DNA from: Rubrivivax sp.
GTDB taxonomy: Bacteria; Pseudomonadota; Gammaproteobacteria; Burkholderiales; Burkholderiaceae_C
Length of the DNA: 64,000 nt
Reading direction: 5' to 3'
NCBI GenBank assembly: GCA_018780805.1
Contig: JADMJD010000074.1
Span: 1 to 64,000, forward strand
Shown piece by piece: positions 56,664 through 64,000 of the stretch. Below the pieces are notes generated by a model. That model made no database searches. It was given only the letters and a program-made list of their open reading frames with translations, and was not told the origin of the DNA. A program made the position numbers and the translations under genes. The stretch's first letter is position 1; the number at the start of each line of letters is the position of its first letter.

Positions 56664-59105
56664 ATGAGTCCGCCTGTTCCCAGCCTCGAACGCAAGTTGC
56701 CCCCCGGCCGCGAGGCCATGCGTTGGCTGGTGCTGGCCAACGTCGGTGTGCTGGTGTTGATCATGGTGCTGCTGGTGAGCACGCTGATCGCCAGCCGTGC
56801 GGCCCACCGCCAGCGGGCCTTCGACGCCGTGGACAGCCTGGCGCGCGGCCTGGAACGCAACATCGAAGCCGAACTCGCGCGGGTGGACTTTGCGCTGCGC
56901 CTGGCCGCGCTGGCCAGCGCCGAACCCGGCCACCCGCCGCCGGCGCAAGTCCTGGGCGATCTGCGCCGCCTGGTGCCGCAGGCCGAGAACCTGCGTGTGC
57001 TCGGTGACAGTGGTCTCGCGCCAGGCCAGCGGGCCGCCATGCAGGCGGCGGTGCCGGGCCGGCTCCAGGTTGCCGGCCTGCGCCAGGCGGGGCCGGGAGA
57101 CCGCTGGGTGATCGATCTCCTGCAGCGCCTGGACCGGCCTGCGGGCCAGCCGGATGCCTGGGTTGCAGCCGAGCTGGACGTGCGCCAGTTCGAGCGCCTG
57201 TTCAGCGGCCTGGGCATGAGGGGGCAGAGCGCGGTCACGCTGCGCATGAGTGACATGGCACTGGTGGCCCGCCAGACCGATCCGCCCACGCCGCGCAGCG
57301 GCATTGGCTCCACCAACGTATCGGCGCAGTTGCATGCTGCGCTCGGCCGGGCGCCCCGCGAGGGCAATTTCCTGGCCACCACGGCCCTGGACGGCATCGA
57401 GCGTGCCAGCGCCTACCGCCGCGTGGGCGAGTTGCCGATGTTGGTGCTGGTGGGCATGGCCACCACCGACTACCTGGCCACCTGGCGCAACGAGGCCCGG
57501 CTCGCCGTGGGCCTGGCGATGCTGACCTTGGCCTTGCTGGCCGGTGCCTCGTGGTTGGCCTACCGCGCCTGGCAACGTGCCGACAGCAGCCGCATCGCGC
57601 TGGAGCGCGAGCGCGAGCGCCTGCATGCGCTGCTGCTGACGGCCAGCGACGGCCTGCACGTGCTGGACCGCAGTGGCCGGCTGGTGGAGTTCAGCGATTC
57701 CTTTGCCACCTTGCTGGGCCGCCCGCGCGCCGAACTGGAAGGCGTCCATGTGTCGGTCTGGGAAGCGCGCTACGCCCGCGAGCAGGTCGACCGTGTGCTG
57801 CGCAGCTTCCGCGTTGGCGAACGGCTGGACTTTTCCAGCGTCTACCGGCGGCCCGATGGCAGCCTGGTGCAGGTGGACGTGGCCGCCGTGGGGGTGCGCC
57901 TGGACGACCGCGACCTGTTCTACCTGGCCGCCCGTGACGTGACGGAAAAGAAGCGGTCGGTGGCCGCCTTGCAGGCCAGCGAGGCCTTCCTCGACCGCAC
58001 CGGCCGCATCGCCGGGGTGGGCGGCTGGGACCTGGACCTGGTCTCCGGCCGCATCCGCCTGACCGCGCAGGCGCTGCGCCTGCTCGATCTGCAGGACCAG
58101 CCGGCGGACCGTGCACTGACGCTGCGCCGTTGCCTGCGCCTGTTTTTGTATGCCGACCGCCAGCGCCTGGCCCATGCGCTGGCGCGGGCCCGGCTGGACG
58201 GCCATCCCTGGGACCTGGAGCTGCCAGCCAATACACCACGCGGCCGAACACTGTGGCTGCGTTGTTTTGGTGAGCCGGTGGCCGAGGGCGGGCAGGCGGT
58301 GCGCATGATCGGCGCGCTGCAGGACGTCAGCGAACGCCGTGCACGCACCGCCGAGCTGCGGCGCGAGCAGGCGCTGCGGGCCGAACTGGAGAACCAGGGG
58401 CGAGAGCAGGCGCGCATGCTGCGCGAACGCAGCGAGATGCTGGACGTGATGGCCCACGAGGTGCGCCAGCCGCTGAACAACGCGTCGGCGGCCATGCAGA
58501 GCGCCGTGGCGGCGTTGAAGGACGTGGGCGAGGCCGTGGCCACACCGCGGCTGGCGCGGGCGCAGAACGTGTTGGGCCAGGTGATGGCCCGCATCGACAA
58601 CACCCTGGCCGTGGCCGCACTGCTGGCCCGCCCCGGCCCCATCGAGCGCGAGGACACCGACATCGCCACCCTGGTGGCCGTGGCCATCACCGACATGTCA
58701 CCGGCCGACCGCGACCGTGTCAAGGTGCGGCGGGAAACCACGGCGCGCACCGCGGCCATGGACATGAGCCTGATGCGGCTGGCGTTGCGCAACCTGCTGT
58801 CCAACGCGTTGAAGTACAGCCCGCCGGGTTCACCGGTCCTGCTGCGCCTGGCCGATTCCGAAGAGCCGCTGGGCCTGGTGATGGACGTGATCGACCAGGG
58901 CGCTGGCGTCGAGCCGCAGCTGCAGGGGCGCTTGTTTGAACGCGGGGCGCGTGGCCAGGGCCATGCCCCGGGCACCGGCCACGGCCTGGGCCTGTACATC
59001 GTGCGCCGCGTGATGGAACTGCACGGTGGCCAGGTGCAGCTGCTGAGCACCGGCGCCCAAGGCACGACGATGCGGCTGCTGGTGGCCGATGCGCCCGATG
59101 ACTGA
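56664..59105 (+). CDS. PAS-containing sensor histidine kinase
   Basis: Membrane kinase of 813 residues. Transmembrane helices at about 21-43 and 279-300 bracket a dCache-like periplasmic sensor. Two PAS domains follow (about 315-430 and 440-560). A HisKA has His598 (DVMAHEVRQPLNN), then an HATPase with NLLSNALKYSPPG and GTGHGLGLYIVRRV. Downstream of a patatin gene and convergent with an OmpR-type regulator 25 bp away, which is its likely partner. The signal is unknown. Confidence 0.9.
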   Translation: MSPPVPSLERKLPPGREAMRWLVLANVGVLVLIMVLLVSTLIASRAAHRQRAFDAVDSLARGLERNIEAELARVDFALRLAALASAEPGHPPPAQVLGDLRRLVPQAENLRVLGDSGLAPGQRAAMQAAVPGRLQVAGLRQAGPGDRWVIDLLQRLDRPAGQPDAWVAAELDVRQFERLFSGLGMRGQSAVTLRMSDMALVARQTDPPTPRSGIGSTNVSAQLHAALGRAPREGNFLATTALDGIERASAYRRVGELPMLVLVGMATTDYLATWRNEARLAVGLAMLTLALLAGASWLAYRAWQRADSSRIALERERERLHALLLTASDGLHVLDRSGRLVEFSDSFATLLGRPRAELEGVHVSVWEARYAREQVDRVLRSFRVGERLDFSSVYRRPDGSLVQVDVAAVGVRLDDRDLFYLAARDVTEKKRSVAALQASEAFLDRTGRIAGVGGWDLDLVSGRIRLTAQALRLLDLQDQPADRALTLRRCLRLFLYADRQRLAHALARARLDGHPWDLELPANTPRGRTLWLRCFGEPVAEGGQAVRMIGALQDVSERRARTAELRREQALRAELENQGREQARMLRERSEMLDVMAHEVRQPLNNASAAMQSAVAALKDVGEAVATPRLARAQNVLGQVMARIDNTLAVAALLARPGPIEREDTDIATLVAVAITDMSPADRDRVKVRRETTARTAAMDMSLMRLALRNLLSNALKYSPPGSPVLLRLADSEEPLGLVMDVIDQGAGVEPQLQGRLFERGARGQGHAPGTGHGLGLYIVRRVMELHGGQVQLLSTGAQGTTMRLLVADAPDD

Positions 59106-59130
59106 CCGGGGGGGTGCTGGCAGCCAGTGC

Positions 59131-59850
59131 TCAGGCCGTGCGCAGTGGCGCGCGGAACACGTAGCCAACGCGCGAGCGCGACTGCAGCGGCACCAGCGCC
59201 GGCGTGGCCCGTTCGATGCGGCGGCGCAGGCGGTAGATGGTGGCGTTCAGGCCGTCGGCGGTTTCAGTCTCGGGCTCGCGGCCCAGCTTCTGGCGCAGGG
59301 TTTCACGGCTCACCACCTCGCCATCGGCTTCCAGGAAACACTCCAGCATCGACAGGTCGGCGTCGCTCAGGTCCACCTTCGCGCCATCGGGCGCGATGAG
59401 CTGGCGGGCGCGTTGGTCGAGCTTCCAGACGGTCTGGGCGGCGCTCGAGGCTTCGATGCGGCGCTGCACTGCCTGGATGGCCAGTGCGACCTGTTCAAAC
59501 TGCACCGGTTTGGCCAGGTACATGTCGGCCCCGGCCGTGATGACCTGGCGGAAGACCTCGGGCGCCAGCCGGCCGGACACCACCAGCAGGCCGGCATCGG
59601 TGCGGCGGCGCAGCACCTTGATCAACTCGGCGCCGTCCACGCCGGGCAGCATCAGGTCGAGCACGTAGAAGTTGTAGCCGTACGGATCGTGGTGGGCCAG
59701 CAGATCGTTGCTGTCCGGGAACACATCCACACGCGCTTGCCGCTCGCGCAGGTATTGGGCGAGGAACTCGGTGTATTCGGGGTCGTCGTCGACGAGCGCA
59801 ACGTGCAGGTTCAAATTGGCCGTGACGGAAGGTTCGAGCAAACTTTGCAT
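59131..59850 (-). CDS. OmpR/PhoB-type response regulator
   Basis: Two-domain regulator of 239 residues from ATG 59850; ATG 59859 is also possible. The receiver has an acidic cluster LVDDDPEY, phosphoacceptor Asp in YVLDLMLPGVDG, and Lys in YLAKPVQ; the usual Thr after strand 4 is Ser (VVSG). A winged-helix DNA-binding domain ends GLNATIYRLRRRIERAT. Likely partner of the convergent PAS histidine kinase. Confidence 0.88.
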   Translation of the reverse strand: MQSLLEPSVTANLNLHVALVDDDPEYTEFLAQYLRERQARVDVFPDSNDLLAHHDPYGYNFYVLDLMLPGVDGAELIKVLRRRTDAGLLVVSGRLAPEVFRQVITAGADMYLAKPVQFEQVALAIQAVQRRIEASSAAQTVWKLDQRARQLIAPDGAKVDLSDADLSMLECFLEADGEVVSRETLRQKLGREPETETADGLNATIYRLRRRIERATPALVPLQSRSRVGYVFRAPLRTA

Positions 59851-59982
59851 GACTCGCATTCAAACACAGCCTGCGAGACCCTTGAACCCTGAACAAAGCG
59901 GGTTGAACGGCTTTGTCGGTCAAATCAACATCACTTCTGATGACAACGCGCAACTATCGTCGTCAATTCAAGGCCGGGCCCG

Positions 59983-60012
59983 GTGCTGCGGGTGGGGTGG
60001 CACCCGCAGCAC
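59983..60012 (-). terminator. strong hairpin downstream of the ComEA-like gene
   Basis: A perfect 12-bp stem, GTGCTGCGGGTG (59983-59994) with CACCCGCAGCAC (60001-60012) and a 6-base loop, lies 4 bp past the ComEA-like stop on the minus strand. There is no T-run. The rest of the gap to 59850 is AT-richer than its surroundings (about 59860-59970) and probably holds the regulator's promoter. Confidence 0.65.
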
Positions 60013-60016
60013 GGCT

Positions 60017-60295
60017 TCATTTGGCGGCTGGCTTGTAGGCCGCGGTGCCAACGGTCAGGCCACCCTGGCTGAGCTTGGCGGCATTGCCTTCGCCGAGGCC
60101 GCGCACACGCTGGATCAGGTCGGCCCAGTCCTTGAAGGCCGACTTCTGACGCTCGGCCATCACGCGGGTGGCCAGTGCGGTGCCCACACCGGGCAGGGCC
60201 TCGAGTTCGGCCTGGCTGGCCTTGTTGACATCCACAGCGGCGAAGGCACCGATCGACAGGGTGGTCAGCAGGGCGGCGAGGAAAGTACGGAACAT
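60017..60295 (-). CDS. ComEA-like helix-hairpin-helix protein
   Basis: A 92-residue exported protein from ATG 60295 (MFRTFLAALLTTLSIGAFAA, signal peptide). The mature part is a ComEA-type helix-hairpin-helix domain: VDVNKASQAELEALPGVGTA then AFKDWADLIQRVRGLGEGN. ComEA homologues bind incoming DNA in the periplasm during transformation; short free-standing forms like this are common in betaproteobacteria and not always linked to competence. It stands alone. Confidence 0.87.
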   Translation of the reverse strand: MFRTFLAALLTTLSIGAFAAVDVNKASQAELEALPGVGTALATRVMAERQKSAFKDWADLIQRVRGLGEGNAAKLSQGGLTVGTAAYKPAAK

Positions 60296-60433
60296 GGCAA
60301 TCTCCTGGTTGAGGACCCGAAACACCTTGTCCCGGGCTGATGGCCATTGTTCGAGCCGGACCGCGGCCGCACCATCGCCACGCGGCGGGCCACCGGGCAG
60401 GGGCCCCCGTTGGGGGGGCGGCCGTTCAGCGGC

Positions 60434-61591
60434 TCATTGCTGTTCCAGCAGGCGTGGCGGGTAGGTGTCCCAACCCTGGCAGCCGGGGCATTGCCAGAAG
60501 TAGTGGTGGGCTTCAAAACCACACGCGGCGCAGCGGTAGCGTTGCAAGGGCCGCGCGGCGCGCTGCACGGCGTTGTGCAGGCGCTCGCGGGTGTCGGCCT
60601 GCCATTGGCTGCTGTCCAGCGCCAGCACGGCTGCTGCCGCGCCCAGGCTGGGTTGCTGCACCAGGTGGGCCAGGCGCCGTGCCGGCCCGCCGTGGCCCCC
60701 CGACGAGGGGGTGTCCAGGCGGTCCAGGGCCTGCAGCAGTTCCAGCCGGGGTTCTTCGGCGTAGGCCGAGGCCAGGGTGGCACGCGCCGCCTCGTCTTCG
60801 CCCACCGCCTGCGCCGCCTGTGCGTAGGCATCGGCCACCAGTGCAAACAGAGCGGCGCTGCGCTGGCGCAGGGCCAGCCAGGCGGCCAGCGCTTCCGTCG
60901 GCCGGCCGGCGGTGGCCGCCCGCTGGCCGGCCACGAGCAGGGGCCGCGGTGCATCCGGCGCTGCGGCCCGGGCGGCGGCCAGCGCCGCATCGGCCTGCTC
61001 GGTCTGGCCGGCGGCGTCGGCTTCCAGCGCACGTTCACAGTGGTAGTGCGCGATGCGGATGGCAAACGAGCCGCCACCCCGGCGCTCGAGCTCGGTGGCC
61101 GTGTCGGCGGCCTGCCGCCAGTCGCGTGATCGTTCGAACAGCGACAGCAGGGCCAGCCGGGCTTCGGTGTCGTACGCCGTCTCCAGCAGCGCGCGCCAGG
61201 CGGCTTCGGCGCGGTCGAAGAGGCCGGCCTTGGCAAAGTCCTGCGCCAGTGCGTGCTGGGCGCGCTGGCGTTCCGGCAGCTTCAGGTCGGCGCGCGACAA
61301 CAGATGCTGGTGCACCCGCACCGCACGTTCAAACTCGCCCCGGCGGCGGAACAGGTTGCCCAGCGCAAAGTGCAGTTCGGTGGTGTCCGGGTCGTGTTGC
61401 ACGGCTTCGATGAAGGCGTCGATGGCCTTGTCCTGCTGTTCGTTCAACAGCAGGTTCAGGCCTTCGAAGTAGGCCCGTGGCGCGTCACGCCGGTCGCGGC
61501 GCAGCTGGCGCAGGTCCAGGCGTGACGCCAGCCAGCCCAGCACGAAGGCGGTGGGCAGGCCGATCAGCAGCCACTGCACGTCAAATTCCAT
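60434..61591 (-). CDS. lapB: LPS assembly protein B
   Basis: Inner-membrane-anchored TPR protein of 385 residues (YciM/LapB) that with FtsH controls LpxC and so LPS synthesis. One N-terminal transmembrane helix (about 6-23), several TPRs (about 40-340) and a C-terminal rubredoxin-type zinc ribbon (YRCAACGFEAHHYFWQCPGC) are present, the full architecture. It lies 20 bp downstream of lapA. Confidence 0.93.
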   Translation of the reverse strand: MEFDVQWLLIGLPTAFVLGWLASRLDLRQLRRDRRDAPRAYFEGLNLLLNEQQDKAIDAFIEAVQHDPDTTELHFALGNLFRRRGEFERAVRVHQHLLSRADLKLPERQRAQHALAQDFAKAGLFDRAEAAWRALLETAYDTEARLALLSLFERSRDWRQAADTATELERRGGGSFAIRIAHYHCERALEADAAGQTEQADAALAAARAAAPDAPRPLLVAGQRAATAGRPTEALAAWLALRQRSAALFALVADAYAQAAQAVGEDEAARATLASAYAEEPRLELLQALDRLDTPSSGGHGGPARRLAHLVQQPSLGAAAAVLALDSSQWQADTRERLHNAVQRAARPLQRYRCAACGFEAHHYFWQCPGCQGWDTYPPRLLEQQ

Positions 61592-61611
61592 CGCGGGTGC
61601 TCAGGTTGGCG

Positions 61612-61926
61612 TCACAGCACTTCGCGCGGAGGCTCGACACCGAAGCCGCTGGCCGGCCCGGCGCTGGCCGGGGCTGTCGCCGGGCCGGCCACAGGGGCCA
61701 CCTGTGCCTGACGCGCCACCCGGCGTTGCCGCCACCAGCTGGGCACCATGGCCAGCACGCCGATGGCGCAGCCCAGCGCAAACGCGATCAGCACCACGAT
61801 GACCAGCGGTGCCGTCCAATCGACGCCGAAGAACCAGTGCACGACCACGGCCTGCTGGTTGTTCAGCGCAAAGGCGAACAGCGCAAAGAAGACAAAGACC
61901 CGCAGGGGCCAGACGATGAATCGCAT
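61612..61926 (-). CDS. lapA: LPS assembly protein A
   Basis: Small inner-membrane protein of 104 residues (LapA, DUF1049) that works with LapB. Two transmembrane segments at about 5-22 and 40-62 and the family block NNQQAVVVHWFFGVDWTAPL are clear. The start is ATG 61926. TACAAT at 61941-61936 lies 9 bp before the ATG, downstream of a terminator that ends ihfB, so lapA-lapB may have their own short-leader promoter. Confidence 0.9.
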   Translation of the reverse strand: MRFIVWPLRVFVFFALFAFALNNQQAVVVHWFFGVDWTAPLVIVVLIAFALGCAIGVLAMVPSWWRQRRVARQAQVAPVAGPATAPASAGPASGFGVEPPREVL

Positions 61927-61951
61927 GCTGCGCGGATTGTAGGAGCGCCCA

Positions 61952-61974
61952 TAAAAAGGGGGCCCGAAGGCCCC
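61952..61974 (-). terminator. Rho-independent terminator of ihfB with UUCG loop
   Basis: On the minus strand GGGGCC-TTCG-GGCCCC (61974-61959) is followed by C and TTTTT (61957-61953). Stem, tetraloop and T-run are all canonical. It separates rpsA-ihfB from lapA-lapB. It is the only textbook terminator in the window. Confidence 0.85.
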
Positions 61975-61999
61975 TGGTGCATGGCGTTGCCGTGCGGTG

Positions 62000-62317
62000 T
62001 CAATCGCGGTCGGCCACGGCGCCCGAAGGTGCCGGGGCCTGCGCATCCACCGCCTCGCGCAGGGCCTTGCCCGGCTTGAAGTGCGGCACCAGCTTCTCGG
62101 GGATCGTGACCTGCTCGCCGCTGCGGGGATTGCGCCCCACACGCGGCGGCCGGCGGTTGATCGAAAAACTGCCGAAGCCGCGGATCTCGATGCGGTGCCC
62201 ACGCGCGAGCGCGTCGGACATCGCATCCAGGATCGTCTTCACCGCGAACTCGGTGTCGCGCTGCGTCAGCTGGCCGAAACGTTCGGCCAGCTTGTTCACG
62301 AGATCGGATCGCGTCAT
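62000..62317 (-). CDS. ihfB: integration host factor beta subunit
   Basis: DNA-bending nucleoid protein of 105 residues that pairs with Ihf[19 protein letters not shown] starts it and the arm [15 protein letters not shown] carries the intercalating-proline region. A short Ala/Pro tail ([16 protein letters not shown]) exceeds the E. coli protein. It lies 15 bp after rpsA, the conserved arrangement. Confidence 0.96.
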   Translation of the reverse strand: MTRSDLVNKLAERFGQLTQRDTEFAVKTILDAMSDALARGHRIEIRGFGSFSINRRPPRVGRNPRSGEQVTIPEKLVPHFKPGKALREAVDAQAPAPSGAVADRD

Positions 62318-62332
62318 GCCGCTTGGAAGCGT

Positions 62333-64000
62333 TTACTCGCGGTTGTCCAGCTTGGCGCGCAGCAAGGCGCCCAGGCTGGTGGTGCCGGCGGTTTCACGGT
62401 CGTTGCTCTGGTTCAGGCGCTGCATGGCTTCCTGCTGCTCGACGTTGTCCTTGGCCTTGATCGAGAGCTGGATGTTGCGCGTCTTGCGGTCGATGTTGAT
62501 GATCATGACCTCGACATCGTCGCCTTCCTTCAGCACGTTGCGCGCGTCTTCCACGCGGTCACGGCCGATTTCAGAGGCGCGCAGGTAACCCATCACGTCT
62601 TCGTTCAGCTGCACTTCGGCGCCACGCGGGTCCACCGTCTTGACCTTGCCGTTGACCACGGCACCGCGGTCGTTCAGCGTGGTGAAGCTGGTGAACGGGT
62701 CGGTGTCGAGCTGCTTGATGCCCAGGCTGATGCGCTCGCGCTCCACATCCACGGCCAGCACGATGGCGTCGACTTCCTGGCCCTTCTTGTAGTTGCGCAC
62801 CGCGCTCTCGCCCGGCTCGTGCCAGGACAGGTCGGACAGGTGCACCAGGCCGTCGATGCCGGAAGCCAGGCCGATGAAGACGCCGAAGTCGGTGATCGAC
62901 TTGACCGGGCCCTTGACGCGGTCGCCACGCTTGACGTTGGACGCGAACTCTTCCCAGGGGTTGGGCATGCACTGCTTCATGCCCAGGCTGATGCGGCGCT
63001 TGTCCTCGTCGATCTCGAGCACCATGACCTCGACCTCGTCGCCCAGCGAAACGGCCTTGGCCGGGGCGACGTTTTTGTTGGTCCAGTCCATTTCGGAGAC
63101 GTGCACCAGGCCTTCGATGCCGGGTTCGATCTCGACGAAGGCGCCGTAGTCGGCGATGTTCGTGACCTTGCCGAACAGGCGCGTGCCCGTCGGGTAGCGG
63201 CGGGCCACGCCCATCCACGGGTCGTCGCCCAGCTGCTTGATGCCCAGGCTGACGCGGCTCTTCTCGGCGTCGAACTTCAGGACCTTGGCGGTCAGTTCCT
63301 GACCGACCGTGACCACCTCGCTCGGATGGCGCACACGGCGCCAGGCCATGTCGGTGATGTGCAGCAGGCCGTCGATGCCGCCCAGGTCCACGAACGCACC
63401 GTATTCGGTGATGTTCTTGACCACGCCGTTGACGATGGCGCCTTCACGCAGGGTTTCCAGCAGCTTGGCGCGTTCTTCGCCCATCGAAGCCTCAACCACA
63501 GCGCGGCGCGACAACACGACGTTGTTGCGCTTGCGGTCGAGCTTGATGACCTTGAACTCCATGGTCTTGCCCTCGTAGGGCGACATGTCCTTGACCGGGC
63601 GCGTGTCGAGCAGCGAGCCGGGCAGGAAGGCACGGATGCCGTTGACCAGCACGGTCAGGCCGCCCTTGACCTTGCCGGAGACGGTGCCGGTGACGAACTC
63701 GCCGGAGTCCAGCGCGTTTTCCAGCGCCATCCACGAGGCCAGGCGCTTGGCCTTGTCGCGCGACAGGATGGTGTCGCCGTAGCCGTTTTCGACCGCCTCG
63801 ACAGCGACGGAGACGAAGTCGCCGACCTGCACTTCGAGTTCACCCTGGTCGTTCTTGAACTCTTCGACCGGGATGTAGGCCTCGCTCTTGAGGCCGGCAT
63901 TCACCACCACGTGGTTGAAGTCGATGCGGACCACCTCGGCGGAGATGACCTCGCCGACGCGCATGTCGGCGGACTTCAGGGATTCTTCGAACAGGGCGGC
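62333..64000 (-). CDS. rpsA: 30S ribosomal protein S1 (partial, first codons beyond window)
   Basis: RNA-binding ribosomal protein that captures mRNA on the 30S subunit. About 555 codons are present; the reading is open to base 64000 and begins [18 protein letters not shown], so only about five N-terminal codons are missing on the right. Six S1 domains are visible as repeated G-x-V-x-x-I/V-x-x-Y/F-G-x-F/V blocks, for example [20 protein letters not shown]. The start of this gene may thus not be ATG 63964, which is internal. Confidence 0.96.
   Translation of the reverse strand, partial: AALFEESLKSADMRVGEVISAEVVRIDFNHVVVNAGLKSEAYIPVEEFKNDQGELEVQVGDFVSVAVEAVENGYGDTILSRDKAKRLASWMALENALDSGEFVTGTVSGKVKGGLTVLVNGIRAFLPGSLLDTRPVKDMSPYEGKTMEFKVIKLDRKRNNVVLSRRAVVEASMGEERAKLLETLREGAIVNGVVKNITEYGAFVDLGGIDGLLHITDMAWRRVRHPSEVVTVGQELTAKVLKFDAEKSRVSLGIKQLGDDPWMGVARRYPTGTRLFGKVTNIADYGAFVEIEPGIEGLVHVSEMDWTNKNVAPAKAVSLGDEVEVMVLEIDEDKRRISLGMKQCMPNPWEEFASNVKRGDRVKGPVKSITDFGVFIGLASGIDGLVHLSDLSWHEPGESAVRNYKKGQEVDAIVLAVDVERERISLGIKQLDTDPFTSFTTLNDRGAVVNGKVKTVDPRGAEVQLNEDVMGYLRASEIGRDRVEDARNVLKEGDDVEVMIINIDRKTRNIQLSIKAKDNVEQQEAMQRLNQSNDRETAGTTSLGALLRAKLDNRE

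Noticed and set aside
55125-58457. 1,110-residue open frame opposite the patatin and kinase genes
   Set aside because: It is a long antisense frame without domains, crossing two well-supported genes; length alone is expected at this GC content.

Overview
The window is a GC-rich, densely packed chromosomal segment from a phototrophic betaproteobacterium of the order Burkholderiales, most like the Rubrivivax/Roseateles side of that order. The grounds are a bacteriochlorophyll operon in the order bchF-bchN-bchB-bchH beside aerR, ppsR and crtI, several tripartite-tricarboxylate (Bug-type) binding proteins, a folate-independent MesD-type methionine synthase, and the rpsA-ihfB-lapA-lapB block. I see no tRNA, rRNA, CRISPR array, insertion sequence or prophage. 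Both window edges cut genes: bchH at the left and rpsA at the right.

Region 1 (1-9381) is the end of a photosynthesis gene cluster. bchF, bchN, bchB and bchH run leftward with 1-nt spacing or overlaps. They make the 3-vinyl hydratase, two subunits of the dark protochlorophyllide reductase and the Mg-chelatase large subunit. aerR (a B12-binding antirepressor) and ppsR (the redox repressor) run rightward. The roughly 90-bp divergent control region holds two overlapping PpsR-type boxes. One sits exactly on the -35 element of a near-consensus bchF promoter. A perfect PpsR box also precedes crtI, the last pigment gene.

Region 2 (9391-24617) is mixed housekeeping and accessory metabolism. It holds an S58-type peptidase, two acyl-CoA dehydrogenases, a retropepsin-like protease, yajQ and murB. 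A hybrid histidine kinase is cotranscribed with a sulfite-oxidase-fold periplasmic protein. A membrane Ser/Thr kinase, an acyl-CoA ligase and a two-gene flavocytochrome c sulfide dehydrogenase follow. The last could feed sulfide electrons to the photosynthetic chain.

Region 3 (24751-36185) holds an RND efflux pair, a tartrate dehydrogenase with a divergent LysR gene, a second LysR gene divergent to a Bug-hydrolase-DUF3237 operon, and an MFS exporter. Several convergent genes overlap at their 3' ends.

Region 4 (36225-49232) holds a GGDEF cyclase and a translationally coupled operon of MesD methionine synthase, a 2-oxoglutarate dioxygenase and a PLP dehydratase. Next are a secreted repeat protein, DUF502, an S10 peptidase, an HDOD protein and a frameshifted Bug gene. 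An ECF42-type sigma-factor operon with its DGPF partner carries a matching -35/-10 motif. An rluA-type gene faces rsgA across a 252-bp spacer containing three perfect 19-bp dyads repeated every 25 bp.

Region 5 (49322-64000) holds rsgA, dnaE, a His/Gly-rich secreted protein, a patatin lipase followed by a PAS histidine kinase and a convergent OmpR-type regulator, a ComEA-like protein, lapB, lapA, ihfB and rpsA. The most unusual signals are the 25-bp-periodic dyad array before rsgA, the ECF42 locus with its promoter, the mesD-dioxygenase-dehydratase operon, and the double PpsR box over a promoter that predicts a leaderless bchF message.
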